NCBI GenBank assembly: GCA_947166925.1
Contig: CAMVGD010000011.1
Location: 1 to 37,318 of the forward strand
Direction: 5' to 3'
DNA length: 37,318 nt
Source of the DNA: an uncultured Clostridia bacterium
GTDB taxonomy: Bacteria; Bacillota; Clostridia; Christensenellales; CAG-138
Shown here: positions 22,863 to 31,815 of the stretch, in pieces
Layout: each line of letters begins with the position of its first letter
Position numbering within the stretch: position 1 is the stretch's first letter
The notes under the pieces: generated by a model
What the model was told of the DNA's origin: nothing
The model's database searches: none
Seen by the model: only the letters and a program-made list of their open reading frames with translations
Made by a program: the position numbers and the translations under genes

Positions 22863-24386
22863 TCAAAGGTCCGAGAGCATCGACATGCTGCGGTACTGGA
22901 TCGCCTCGGCGTAGTGCTCCGGACGGATCTCGGGACTGTTCTCGAGGTCTGCAACGGTGCGAGCGACCTTTAAGACCCGCTGATAGGCGCGCGCCGAAAG
23001 CTGCAGGCGCCTGAACGCGTCCCTGAGAAGCTTTTCGGACTCGCCGGCGGGATTGCAGTATCTTCGGATCAGCGGGCCGTTCATCTCGGCGTTGGTGCGG
23101 ATGCCGTCGTTTTTGAACCGCTCACGCTGGATCGCCCTTGCCGCAGTCACGCGTGCGCGCACGGTCTCGGAGGGTTCGGCGGGGCGGCGCTCGGTGATCT
23201 CGCGATAGCCGACCTCGGTCATTTCGATGTGCAGGTCGATGCGGTCGAGCAAAGGTCCGCTGATGCGTCCGGCGTAGCGTTTGATCTGCGCGGTCGTACA
23301 GGTGCACGGCTTGGTGCGCGAACCGCGATTGCCGCACGGGCACGGATTCATCGCCGCGACGAGCAGGAATCTGGCGGGGTACGTCGCCGTCGCCGCGGCG
23401 CGGCTGACGGTCACGAAGCCGTCCTCCAGAGGCTGCCGCAGGGATTCGAGCACGGTCCGCTGAAACTCGGGCAGCTCGTCCAAAAAGAGCACGCCGTTAT
23501 GGGCGAGGCTGATCTCGCCCGGCATGGCGCGGCTTCCGCCGCCGACGAGCGCCGCCACGCTTGCGCCGTGGTGCGGAGCGCGGAACGGACGTTCGGTGAC
23601 GAGCCCGTCGGTGCCCTTCATGGCGCCGGTGATCGAATGGATCTTGGTGGTCTCGAGCGCTTCCTCGAACGTCATGTCCGGCAGGATCGACGGGATTGCG
23701 CGGGCAAGCATCGTCTTGCCGCTGCCGGGCGTGCCGCACAGCAGAATGTTGTGGTTGCCTGCGACCGCGACCTCCGCGGCGCGCTTTGCAGCCTCCTGCC
23801 CCTTGATCTCGGAAAAATCGACGGCAGTCCTGTGCGTACCGCCGGTAAACGGCTTCGGCTCCGCCGGTATGAGCGGCGTTTCGCCGCGCAGGTGCTGTAC
23901 GAGCGCGGAAAGCGATTCGACCGGAAAGACCGTCGCTCCGTGGATGTACGCCGCCTCCGCCGCGTTGTCCTTCGGCACATAAAAGACGGTATAGCCCTTG
24001 TCGAACGCGTCGATCAGCATCGGCAGAATGCCGGAGATCGGGCGGACCGTGCCGTCCAGCGCAAGCTCGCCGAGCACGATCATCCCCTTCGGCGTGGGAC
24101 GCAGCGCGCCGCTCGCCTCCAGGATCGACAGCGCGATCGGCAGGTCGTAGACCGAGCCCTCCTTTTTGAGATCGGCGGGCGCGAGGTTGACCGTGATGCG
24201 CGCGGACGGAAACGCAAAGCCGGAATGCCGGATCGCCGCGTGCACGCGCTCGCGCGATTCCCGGACCGCCGTGTCGGGAAGCCCGACGGTCTCATAGTTC
24301 GGAAGTCCCGAAGCGATATCCGTTTCCACCGTCACGGGATAGCCGTTCAGCGCGACGAGCCCGTAGCTTTCCACCTTTGCCAGCAT
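22863..24386 (-). CDS. comM: ComM/YifB-family Mg-chelatase-like AAA+ ATPase
   Basis: 507 residues. In Vibrio and Haemophilus ComM is a hexameric helicase that promotes branch migration of transforming DNA; Firmicutes homologues (YifB) are less studied. Visible: N-terminal Lon-protease-like ChlI domain (ETVGLPDTAVRESRERVHAA), Walker A GTPGSGKT (218-225), FRAPHHGAS, LSLAHNGVLFLDELPEF-type Walker B, and the MgChlI C-terminal domain with a Cys-rich NPCPCG...CTCT loop for zinc. Its ATG is 3 bp after the gtrA stop, so it is co-transcribed with the glycosyltransferase genes, and it is followed by a terminator. Confidence 0.93.
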   Translation of the reverse strand: MLAKVESYGLVALNGYPVTVETDIASGLPNYETVGLPDTAVRESRERVHAAIRHSGFAFPSARITVNLAPADLKKEGSVYDLPIALSILEASGALRPTPKGMIVLGELALDGTVRPISGILPMLIDAFDKGYTVFYVPKDNAAEAAYIHGATVFPVESLSALVQHLRGETPLIPAEPKPFTGGTHRTAVDFSEIKGQEAAKRAAEVAVAGNHNILLCGTPGSGKTMLARAIPSILPDMTFEEALETTKIHSITGAMKGTDGLVTERPFRAPHHGASVAALVGGGSRAMPGEISLAHNGVLFLDELPEFQRTVLESLRQPLEDGFVTVSRAAATATYPARFLLVAAMNPCPCGNRGSRTKPCTCTTAQIKRYAGRISGPLLDRIDLHIEMTEVGYREITERRPAEPSETVRARVTAARAIQRERFKNDGIRTNAEMNGPLIRRYCNPAGESEKLLRDAFRRLQLSARAYQRVLKVARTVADLENSPEIRPEHYAEAIQYRSMSMLSDL

Positions 24387-24389
24387 GGT

Positions 24390-24884
24390 TCATTCCTCCG
24401 TCTTTTCGGTCGGTTCGTTGTTCGGGTCCGCTCCGCGCCGTTTGAACACAAACAGCTTGCTGCCCGCAAAGTTCACAAGCAGCGCGACGCCGGACGCAAG
24501 GAGCAGGCAGAAGCGTTCGCCGTTCAGCAGCTTCGTAAAGAAGTTCTCGCCCGCAAAGCCCGTCCACCACGCGTCGAGGTGCAGCCGGTCGCGGAACACC
24601 CACTGCAGAAGCAGCGAGAGCCCGAGCGTCATGAGGTTGACCGCCACGAACGAGACGATCTCGCGCGCGTCGCGGCGGCGCTCCTCGCGGAACGTCCAGC
24701 GCGAATTCCAGATGTAGCTGTTGATGATCCCGCATGCGTAGCCGATGATCTTCGCAAGGTAATAGACGCCGAAGATCGCGTTCAGCGCGAACGTGACGAT
24801 CAGGTCGATCAGCGTGTTCGACGCGCCGATCAGCACGAATTTCAGAAGCTGCAGAACACTTTTTTTGCGTTCAGACGCCGACAT
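24390..24884 (-). CDS. GtrA-family membrane protein
   Basis: 164 residues from the ATG at 24884 (GGAAAGG 6 nt upstream), overlapping the end of the upstream glycosyltransferase gene by 14 nt. Four transmembrane helices (about 9-32, 36-55, 75-97, 120-145) and the GtrA signature, FVLIGASNTLIDLIVTFAL then YIWNSRWTF with the conserved N-x-x-W-T-F. GtrA proteins are thought to move or flip polyprenyl-linked sugars. Its place directly after the PMT-family gene fits a role in supplying lipid-linked sugar to that transferase. Confidence 0.88.
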   Translation of the reverse strand: MSASERKKSVLQLLKFVLIGASNTLIDLIVTFALNAIFGVYYLAKIIGYACGIINSYIWNSRWTFREERRRDAREIVSFVAVNLMTLGLSLLLQWVFRDRLHLDAWWTGFAGENFFTKLLNGERFCLLLASGVALLVNFAGSKLFVFKRRGADPNNEPTEKTEE

Positions 24885-27321
24885 AGTAGACCTTTCCGAA
24901 CGGCGCAAGCACGTTCTCGATAAACTTCGCGTAGCCGTACGGCACAGGGATGCCCGAGACCGCAGGCAGCATCAGCAGGAACACGACCGCCGAGGCGATG
25001 AGCCACGCCCACTTGATCCACGCCGTGCGCGGATACTTCTTTTCAACGTAATTGAACAGCAGTACCGTCAGCAGCAGCATGAACGGGATCGTGGAGAAAT
25101 AGTGATACAGGAACACGCACCGCGTCACAAGCGCCCACGGCAGCAGTCCCGAAAGGATCCCGACGAACACGACGAGGAACGCGCGGTCCTTCCGGCAGGC
25201 GGGATTCTTGAACCATTCGACGACGGCGAACACCGCGCCGAACGCGGAGACGTACCACACCGCGGGGTTGCCCGTGCTGGAGATGTTGGACAGCAGCTGC
25301 GTTTCGCCGAGGACCGGATATCCGGAATAGAACCAGACCGATTTCTGCATCAGCGGCCACTGATACCACATCGACTGGCACGGATGCGTCGCGTCGAGAT
25401 CCGCGTGGTAGCGGAACATGCTGACCTGCTTGCGCCACAGCGTTTCGAGCATCTTTGCAAGCGTCCGGTTGCCGTCCGTGAGATAGTAGCAGTAGTTCGT
25501 CGCAAAATAGACGGCGATCGGGATCGCGATAAAGAACAGACAGCACCACACCGGCGTCATCAAAAGATTGTTGAGCGAAAGATCGACGTCCTCGCGTTTC
25601 TTCAGCACCAGACGGAACACGACCGCCGAGACGATCGCGACGCCGACGAGGATCAGCAGCGTGACGTAAAACCACGGTCGAAGGAAGACCTTGTTGATCG
25701 TTTCGACGCCGTAATCCGCGCTCGTCTGCATGACGCGCGTATTGCCGTTCCATGCCGGATAACGGTATGCGCTGCGGTCGACCCATTTCCCCGACAGATG
25801 CAGCGCGATCACGCCGAGCACGAACAGCACCGGAAGATACGCCAGTACGTTGACCGGGAGCTTTTTGCGGGTTTCCTTCGCCTGCCGCTTCCGTTCCCGG
25901 ATGATCCGGACAAGGTTATAGATGAGGTCGGAAAAGTACAGCACGGCAAGACCCGCGCCGGAATAGAGACACGTCCATTTCGACGAAACGCCGAGTCCGA
26001 ACATGAGTCCCGAAAGCCCGAGGAGCGCCAGCTTTTTCCGGTACGGGCGCTTTTCGAAATCCTCCGCGACATAGTCGCCCATGAACAGGATCATCAGGAG
26101 CGTAAAGAACAGCGCGTAGGTGTCGATCGTCGCGATGCGCGTCTGCGCAAAGTGCATGCAGTCCACGGCAAACAGCCCCGCGGAGACGAGCGCGTAGTCC
26201 GTGCGGCGGAAGATACGCTTTGCGAACACGTACAGCACCGCAAGGATCAGCACGCCGAAAAACGTCCCCGAAAACCGCCAGCCGAACGGCGTCATGCCGA
26301 AGATGCGGATGCCGACCGCGATCAGCAGCTTGCCCAGGGACGGATGCGTCCACTCATAGATCGTATAGCCGTCCCGTACTGCGGCTTCCAGGCCCTTCGC
26401 CAGATACAGGTCGTCGTTTTTGACGATCTCGTAAGCGGTGCGCGCGTGATAAATCTCGTCGAAATACATATCGTCGAGATACGAATGGTTCAGCGCGATC
26501 TTGTCCTGCTCGTCGGTGAGCTTTTCCGCGCCGTCCTTCGGATCGTACACCGTCGCGGGCAGCAGCATACCGTCGACCGCGATCGTGATCTCATCCGGCG
26601 GGATCCTGCCGCCTTTCTCGTGCAGGACCAGCTTGCGCGTACTGAGATCCAGAGGGATTTCCGTTTCGCCTTTCTCCGTTGTAACGGTCTTGATCGGCAT
26701 GATCCCGTCCGGGCGGAAGCTGCCGCCGCTCAGCGCGGTTTCGTCGTAGATCTCCAGGCTGCCGCGCGCCGTTGTTCCGGAAAGGTGAAGCGTCCTGACG
26801 TCATACGTCCCGCCGAGATCGATGATCACGGTCGAACCGGAATCCGCGGTCTGCACCGTTTTCGGTGAGATCGCATCGACGCCCACTACAGCGATCTCGT
26901 TCATTGAGATCTTTCCGCTTGCAACGTACAGGATCAGGTACTGCGTTTCGGTTTCGAACGCAAGCTCCTGCCACTTGTACATCTCGCCGTCGTCCTGCGA
27001 AAACGTCGCGAGCGGCTCGGTCTCGCCCGGGCGGAAGTAATCGTCGATGAACGCGCTTTCGTCGTAGATCTCAAGCTCCCCCACGGCAATGCTGCCGTAG
27101 AACCGGAGCTCCGTCACGTTCTGCGTGTCGCCGAGATCGACGATCACGGTCGTGCCGGGCTTCGCGGTCCACACGGTCTGCGGAGAGGAGACGGAACCGA
27201 GGTTCAAAAATGCGACGACGGAATAGACCGCAAGCAGAATGAGCAGCACGATATAATCGCGCTTCGTCATGCGGCGCCCGTCCTCGACGCCGATCTCTTT
27301 GCGAAATCTCTTAAACTCCAT
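24871..27321 (-). CDS. PMT-family membrane glycosyltransferase with tandem beta-sandwich insertion
   Basis: 816 residues from the ATG at 27321 (GGAGG 8 nt upstream; an earlier GTG lies within the binding site). GT-C fold: one helix at about 24-40, then about 245 extracellular residues, then the PMT motif YFDEIYHARTAYE (Asp288-Glu289 catalytic pair), THPSLGK, and about ten more helices. PMT enzymes transfer mannose or another sugar from a polyprenyl phosphate to Ser/Thr of exported proteins. The inserted region is two homologous copies of about 100 residues (starting near 47 and 152), each with VW/VQ-TA...TVI[VI]DLG and LEIYDE, resembling discoidin-like modules. Normally the catalytic DE follows the first helix closely. 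Sits 5 bp after the upstream GT-C gene. Confidence 0.88.
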   Translation of the reverse strand: MEFKRFRKEIGVEDGRRMTKRDYIVLLILLAVYSVVAFLNLGSVSSPQTVWTAKPGTTVIVDLGDTQNVTELRFYGSIAVGELEIYDESAFIDDYFRPGETEPLATFSQDDGEMYKWQELAFETETQYLILYVASGKISMNEIAVVGVDAISPKTVQTADSGSTVIIDLGGTYDVRTLHLSGTTARGSLEIYDETALSGGSFRPDGIMPIKTVTTEKGETEIPLDLSTRKLVLHEKGGRIPPDEITIAVDGMLLPATVYDPKDGAEKLTDEQDKIALNHSYLDDMYFDEIYHARTAYEIVKNDDLYLAKGLEAAVRDGYTIYEWTHPSLGKLLIAVGIRIFGMTPFGWRFSGTFFGVLILAVLYVFAKRIFRRTDYALVSAGLFAVDCMHFAQTRIATIDTYALFFTLLMILFMGDYVAEDFEKRPYRKKLALLGLSGLMFGLGVSSKWTCLYSGAGLAVLYFSDLIYNLVRIIRERKRQAKETRKKLPVNVLAYLPVLFVLGVIALHLSGKWVDRSAYRYPAWNGNTRVMQTSADYGVETINKVFLRPWFYVTLLILVGVAIVSAVVFRLVLKKREDVDLSLNNLLMTPVWCCLFFIAIPIAVYFATNYCYYLTDGNRTLAKMLETLWRKQVSMFRYHADLDATHPCQSMWYQWPLMQKSVWFYSGYPVLGETQLLSNISSTGNPAVWYVSAFGAVFAVVEWFKNPACRKDRAFLVVFVGILSGLLPWALVTRCVFLYHYFSTIPFMLLLTVLLFNYVEKKYPRTAWIKWAWLIASAVVFLLMLPAVSGIPVPYGYAKFIENVLAPFGKVYYVGV

Positions 27322-27326
27322 ACCGT

Positions 27327-29864
27327 TCACCTCCGTCCCCCGCGCTTTCTGCGCGGCGGCTCCTGCTTCCCGGACGCCGTTTCGCCCGTCGGGTCGGACG
27401 GTTCGAACTGCAGCGCTTTGCGGAAGCAGATCGCCGTCAGATACAGCGCCGCGCCGACCTCCAGAAGCGAGATCACCGCGATCAGCTGATTGTGGATCGT
27501 GCCGCCGCGGATGAGGTCCTTCGCCCCGTCGGAGACGACGAACATCGCCATCATTTCGTTCATAAACGTCGTGACGGTCAGCATCGAAAGCGCCGCCAGC
27601 TTATGCGGATCGCGGTCGTACGCGTACGCGAACACGAGGAAGAACAGCGCCGGGAAGATGTAGCGCTCGTGCATGTAGTGCCCGAACGTGAATACCCAGA
27701 CGCAGAAGCATGCGGCAAGCAGAAAGATGAGTCCGCGGTTCGTATACAGCGAATAGCCTGCCATGCGGTGTTTCTTCCAGTACAGAAGGAACAGCCCGAG
27801 CGTCAATACGCCCGCAAGCACGATGCCGATCACGCCGAACGCATACCAGGTCAGCGTTCCGCCGAACAGCTTTATGAACGCGCCCAGCAGATACGTCAGC
27901 GCAAACACGCACAGCGCCGCCGCAAGCGTCAGCGCGCCGGTCACGGTCGCGCCGCCCGCCCTGATCCAGTCGGAAAGCTTCTGTCCCGCGCGTTCGCGAT
28001 GCACGATGTACAGGAACATGCCGACCATCAGCAGTCCGTAAAGCGGGAACGCGGCGATCGCCTGCAAAACTTCGTTCGCGCCTGCGCTCTCGGCCGCGAA
28101 ATTCCCGGCGACAAAGCCGATCAGATACAGCAGCCCCGCAACGACCGCAGCCGTCAAAAGCTCGTAAAACGCGCGGTTCGGTTCGTTTTCCTTCCGCGTC
28201 CGCATCCCGTTCCATGCGCGGAGCACCAGCGTCGGAAAACCGATCAGCAGCGCGACCTTTGAGAACAGCGCGTTGACCCGCAGCAGCATGGCGCCTGCGT
28301 TTGCGCTGCCGAACAGGGCGTTTTGCGCCTTGCTCCAGTTGCCGCCGAACAGCGTCAGATAGTTATACGCCTCGATCGACGCATAGTCATAGCCGCCCGA
28401 CGCGCTCCGGAACCGTTCGACCATCCAGAAGATCGACATCCCTTCGCCGCGAAACAGCACGGAGCCCAGAAGCAGTACGCCGACCGCGCCGACCAGCCCC
28501 GCAACCGACCAAAGCACGTGCTGCGCAAACCGCTTCGTCCTCCACTGATCGACGCCGAGCATGACATACATCAGCACGAGCACCGGTCCGAAGATCAGCG
28601 CCTGCCACTTCATCAGGATCGCGACGCCGTACAGGACGCCCGCAAACAACCGGTAGTGCGGCTTTTCGCGGCTCATGTTCAAAAGCAGGAACGCGCCGAT
28701 CAGAAGCGTCGCGAGGATCGAATCGATCTGTCCCCACGCGCCGGAAAGGAACACCGCGGCGGGATTCAGCACGATCAGCCCCGCAAGCAGCAGCGCGGGT
28801 TTGTCGCCGAGCTCGAAGCGTTTTGCGCGGTTCAGGATCAGAAAACCCGAAAGCACGTCGCAGAGGAACGCCGGGACCATATATACGAACAGGCGGAACG
28901 GACCCTCCGGGAACAGCGACGCAATGCGGTACAGAAACCCGCAGACGAGCATATATCCCGGCGGATAGTCGCACCAGTTGTCGACATAGAAGGCTGCCGG
29001 CCCCTCGATCGCGACGCGGCTGCCCCAGCCCTGCCAGCACGCCATGTCGGTCGCGTGACCTTTGCAGACGGCGCAGAGCACGAACCGGATCAAAAGCCCG
29101 ATCGCAACAAGGATCGCGAAGATCCCGTATTTGCGATCCTGCTTCTCCTTCAGCGGCGCAAGCCGTTTCCCTCTCCCGTACACGCCGAACAGCAGCACGA
29201 TCGCCGCGATCGCGCCGGTCCAGAAGATCACCGTAAAGACGGCTTCGTAATCCTCGGCGGTACGGTCCTCGTTCTCGTCGGAGGACGCGTCCGGGATCAA
29301 GTTCTGAAACGGGACCGAGGCATTGTCTGTCTGCTCGAGCCGGACGTCTCTGAACCATACGCTGCCGCTCGATTCTGCGGAATATCCGCCGAGCCGCAGC
29401 GCAAGCGTGACCGCTTCCTGCGTTTTCGCCGTGCGGAACGCAAGCTCGACCGGCGTCCAGTCGTTCGTGCCGAACAGACCGTCGGAATAGATATAGCTTC
29501 CGTCGATCGCAAAGTTATCTATGGCAAGCGTTGCGCCCTGTCCGCCGTACACGTCGCCGGTGCGGATCTCCGCCTGCAGCACATACCGTGTTTCCGGCCT
29601 GACGTCGATCGTACGGACCAGACGGCAGTCGTCCTCGCCCTGCACCGCAAAACCGAACGCGCCGTCCTCCGTCAGGATCCGGTATCCGCCCTCATAGGAG
29701 TTCATATACCAGCCGTTCGGAACGCCGTCCGTCGCGTCCGTAAAATCAAAAGCGGTCGTTTCCGCGCCTGCGCCGCCGGTCGATTCCGATCGGCCGCACG
29801 CCAAAAGTGCGGCGAGCAGAACGATCGCCGCTATGATGATCCAAATCCGGAATGCCTTTCGCAA
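27327..29864 (-). CDS. Large GT-C-type membrane glycosyltransferase with N-terminal carbohydrate-binding-like domain
   Basis: 845 residues from a TTG start at 29864: GGAGG is 8 nt upstream, and the promoter at 29897-29925 puts transcription start at about 29890, so longer readings are nearly or wholly untranscribed. Order: signal/anchor helix with RKAFRIWIIIAAIVLLAALL and a Cys; an extracellular beta-sandwich of about 150 residues (PNGWYMNSYEGG, VRPETRYVLQAEIRTGD, WFRDVRLEQ); then 12 or so helices with CDYPPGYMLVCGFLYRIAS, GAWGQIDSILATL and HYMHERY. These GT-C features suggest a polyprenyl-phosphate-sugar transferase like the mannosyltransferase family. First gene of the glycosylation set with the PMT and gtrA genes. 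Substrate unknown. Confidence 0.82.
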   Translation of the reverse strand: MRKAFRIWIIIAAIVLLAALLACGRSESTGGAGAETTAFDFTDATDGVPNGWYMNSYEGGYRILTEDGAFGFAVQGEDDCRLVRTIDVRPETRYVLQAEIRTGDVYGGQGATLAIDNFAIDGSYIYSDGLFGTNDWTPVELAFRTAKTQEAVTLALRLGGYSAESSGSVWFRDVRLEQTDNASVPFQNLIPDASSDENEDRTAEDYEAVFTVIFWTGAIAAIVLLFGVYGRGKRLAPLKEKQDRKYGIFAILVAIGLLIRFVLCAVCKGHATDMACWQGWGSRVAIEGPAAFYVDNWCDYPPGYMLVCGFLYRIASLFPEGPFRLFVYMVPAFLCDVLSGFLILNRAKRFELGDKPALLLAGLIVLNPAAVFLSGAWGQIDSILATLLIGAFLLLNMSREKPHYRLFAGVLYGVAILMKWQALIFGPVLVLMYVMLGVDQWRTKRFAQHVLWSVAGLVGAVGVLLLGSVLFRGEGMSIFWMVERFRSASGGYDYASIEAYNYLTLFGGNWSKAQNALFGSANAGAMLLRVNALFSKVALLIGFPTLVLRAWNGMRTRKENEPNRAFYELLTAAVVAGLLYLIGFVAGNFAAESAGANEVLQAIAAFPLYGLLMVGMFLYIVHRERAGQKLSDWIRAGGATVTGALTLAAALCVFALTYLLGAFIKLFGGTLTWYAFGVIGIVLAGVLTLGLFLLYWKKHRMAGYSLYTNRGLIFLLAACFCVWVFTFGHYMHERYIFPALFFLVFAYAYDRDPHKLAALSMLTVTTFMNEMMAMFVVSDGAKDLIRGGTIHNQLIAVISLLEVGAALYLTAICFRKALQFEPSDPTGETASGKQEPPRRKRGGRR

Positions 29865-29896
29865 GATCCGATCCTCCGATCCCATCGTTTCTAAAC

Positions 29897-29925
29897 AGTA
29901 TATCACATCCGCGCATACGGGGCAA
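29897..29925 (-). promoter_or_regulatory. Promoter of the glycosyltransferase-gtrA-comM unit
   Basis: TTGCCC (29925-29920), 17 bp, TATACT (29902-29897) with TGA before the -10. Hexamers, spacing and extended -10 equal those of the prs promoter. It lies directly after the yraN stop codon. Confidence 0.75.
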
Positions 29926-29928
29926 CCG

Positions 29929-30279
29929 CTAAAATGCGTTGACGATATGGCTGACGCTTTTTTCGGGCAGCAGCACCTCGATCACGTCGAAGCGCGCGGG
30001 CTGTTCGATCCCGCCGTTGCTCAAAAGCCAGCTTTCGGCGGCGAGCCGCAAAAACCGCCGCTTGTTTGCGTCCACCGCGTCCGCAGGGCGTCCGAAGCTG
30101 CCCGGCGTCCGCGTTTTCACCTCGACGAACACGACCGTACCGGTGCTTTTCTCCCGCGCGATCACGTCGATCTCGTGACGGTACGCGCGCCAGTTCTTTG
30201 CAAGAATGCGGTAGCCGCTGCGCCGCAGATGCCGCACCGCGAGCCGCTCGCCGGTTTTTCCCGTTTCCGCCGCCGTCAT
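29929..30279 (-). CDS. YraN/UPF0102-family protein
   Basis: 116 residues from the ATG at 30279 that overlaps the rnhB stop (ATGA). UPF0102 proteins have an endonuclease-like fold with the pattern GERLAVRHLRRSGYRILAKN, then EIDVIA and FVEVKTR, i.e. the Glu/Asp-ExK core. The exact function is unsettled; a structure-selective nuclease has been proposed for the family. Its place next to rnhB and rbgA is the usual bacterial neighbourhood. Last gene of the rbgA-rnhB-yraN unit. Confidence 0.9.
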   Translation of the reverse strand: MTAAETGKTGERLAVRHLRRSGYRILAKNWRAYRHEIDVIAREKSTGTVVFVEVKTRTPGSFGRPADAVDANKRRFLRLAAESWLLSNGGIEQPARFDVIEVLLPEKSVSHIVNAF

Positions 30280-30902
30280 AGCAGATTTTTGATGAACGAG
30301 CGCCGGTGCAGCGGGCACGGTCCGTACGCTCTGATCGCGTCCATGTGCGCCTTTGTGCCGTAGCCCTTGTTCTGCGCGAAGCCGTACATCGGAAAGTACG
30401 CGTCCTGCTCGCGCATGTAGCGGTCACGCTCGACCTTGGCGACGATCGACGCCGCGGCGATCGAATAGCTCAGCGCGTCGCCGTGGATCAGCGCGTGCTG
30501 CCGCGCGGGGATCTTTAACCCCGTCAGCGCGTCGATCAGCACGTCCGTGACCGGCGTTTGCATCTTCGCAAACGCTTCGCAGAACGCGCGCTTCGTCGCC
30601 TCCAGAATGTTGATCTCGTCGATCACGGTCTGATCCACCCACGCGGTCTGCGCCTCGATACAGGTGGAGAGAATGCGGTCGTACAGCGCTTCGCGGCGCT
30701 TTTCGCTGACCTTTTTCGAGTCGTTGACGTATTCCAAAAGCGGCTCCGGCGGCATCACGACGCAGGCGACGACCACAGGTCCCGCAAGGGGTCCCCGTCC
30801 CACCTCGTCCATGCCCGCGAGGATCACGCCGTCCTGCGTCCAGAACGCGCGGTCGCGTTCGGAAAGCGCCAGCAGCCGTTCCTGCTCATTCCGCTTCGCC
30901 AT
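30276..30902 (-). CDS. rnhB: Ribonuclease HII
   Basis: 208 residues from the ATG at 30902 (AAGGAGG 6 nt upstream), overlapping the rbgA stop by 17 nt. RNase HII nicks at ribonucleotides in DNA and removes RNA from hybrids. Visible: AGMDEVGRGPLAGPV with Asp32 and Glu33, LIDALTG with Asp124, and SIVAKVERDRYM with Asp160, the DEDD set of the family. The C-terminus ends HRRSFIKNLL, standard. The N-terminal 20 residues are a charged helix found in Firmicutes forms. Confidence 0.95.
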   Translation of the reverse strand: MAKRNEQERLLALSERDRAFWTQDGVILAGMDEVGRGPLAGPVVVACVVMPPEPLLEYVNDSKKVSEKRREALYDRILSTCIEAQTAWVDQTVIDEINILEATKRAFCEAFAKMQTPVTDVLIDALTGLKIPARQHALIHGDALSYSIAAASIVAKVERDRYMREQDAYFPMYGFAQNKGYGTKAHMDAIRAYGPCPLHRRSFIKNLL

Positions 30903-31764
30903 CGTTTTCCTCCTTCGGCGGCTGTTCCAGCGTGACGCGCGCGATCTTCCCCGCGCGGAACTCGTCCAGAACGATCCTCGCCGCGCGTTCGGCGTCATAG
31001 ACCCCGCCCTTCAGGATGAACCCGCGGCTTTTTGCCACGCCTTCCAGAAGCGCGCCTTCCGGCGTGTCCGCGGAAAGCTTTTTATACCGCTCGTACAGCG
31101 CGTCCGGACAAAGCGTCCGAAGCGTCGACAAAAGGTGCTCGGAAAGGTCCTCGAGGTTCAGGATCTCGTCGTTGATCGAGCCTAAAAAAGCGAGGTGCTC
31201 CGCAAGCGCAACGTCGCCGAGCCTCGGCCACAAAAGCCCCGGCGAATCCAGCAGCTCGAGATGCGGCGTGATCTTCACCCACTGCTTGCCCTTCGTGACG
31301 CCGGGCCTGTCGCCGGTCATCGCGCGTTTTTCGCCCGCGATGCGGTTGATCAGCGTGGACTTGCCGACGTTCGGAATGCCCGCGATCAGGACGCGGATCG
31401 TCTTCTTCACGCCCTTTTCCTCGAACCGCTTCACGCGCTCCGCCGTCGCCTTTTCGATGAGCCGGACCGCCGTCGCCTTTGCGTTCTGCGCGCTCGAAAC
31501 GATCTCCGCCGCCTCGACGCCCTGTCGCTTATAATACCCGATCCAGCGCTTATTGGATGCAGGATCGGCAAGATCGCTCTTATTCAGCAAAAGAACGCGC
31601 GATTTTCCCTGAAACAGCGCGTCGAAATCCGGGTTTCTCGAAGCCAGCGGCGCGCGCGCGTCGCAAAGCTCGATCACGACGTCGATGAGCTTCAGATTGT
31701 CCTCGAGCATCCTTTTCGCCTTCGCCATGTGTCCCGGATACCAGTTGATCGGATTGCCTTCCAT
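30886..31764 (-). CDS. rbgA: Ribosome biogenesis GTPase RbgA (YlqF)
   Basis: 292 residues. Circularly permuted GTPase required for late 50S assembly. Motif order is G4 (NKSD, about 61-64), G1 (GIPNVGKST), G2-like (GVTKGKQW) and G3 (DSPGLLWP), as expected for the permuted family, after the N-terminal INWYPGHMAKAKRM signature. A helical C-terminal RNA-binding domain ends in PPKEENDGEAE. AAAGGA precedes the ATG by 4 nt. First gene of the rbgA-rnhB-yraN unit. No clear promoter lies in the 50 bp after the upstream terminator, so it may use one inside the DUF1622 gene. Confidence 0.95.
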   Translation of the reverse strand: MEGNPINWYPGHMAKAKRMLEDNLKLIDVVIELCDARAPLASRNPDFDALFQGKSRVLLLNKSDLADPASNKRWIGYYKRQGVEAAEIVSSAQNAKATAVRLIEKATAERVKRFEEKGVKKTIRVLIAGIPNVGKSTLINRIAGEKRAMTGDRPGVTKGKQWVKITPHLELLDSPGLLWPRLGDVALAEHLAFLGSINDEILNLEDLSEHLLSTLRTLCPDALYERYKKLSADTPEGALLEGVAKSRGFILKGGVYDAERAARIVLDEFRAGKIARVTLEQPPKEENDGEAE

Positions 31765-31788
31765 AGTGTCCTTTCTTTTCCGATACGG

Positions 31789-31809
31789 AAAAAGCCCCGA
31801 AGCCGGGGC
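31789..31809 (-). terminator. Terminator of the tdk-DUF1622 unit
   Basis: GCCCCG (31794-31799) pairs with CGGGGC (31804-31809), loop of 4, then TTTTT (31793-31789). The T-run is itself part of a second inverted repeat, TTTTCCG-ATA-CGGAAAA (31776-31792). Confidence 0.8.
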
Positions 31810-31815
31810 GTTTGT

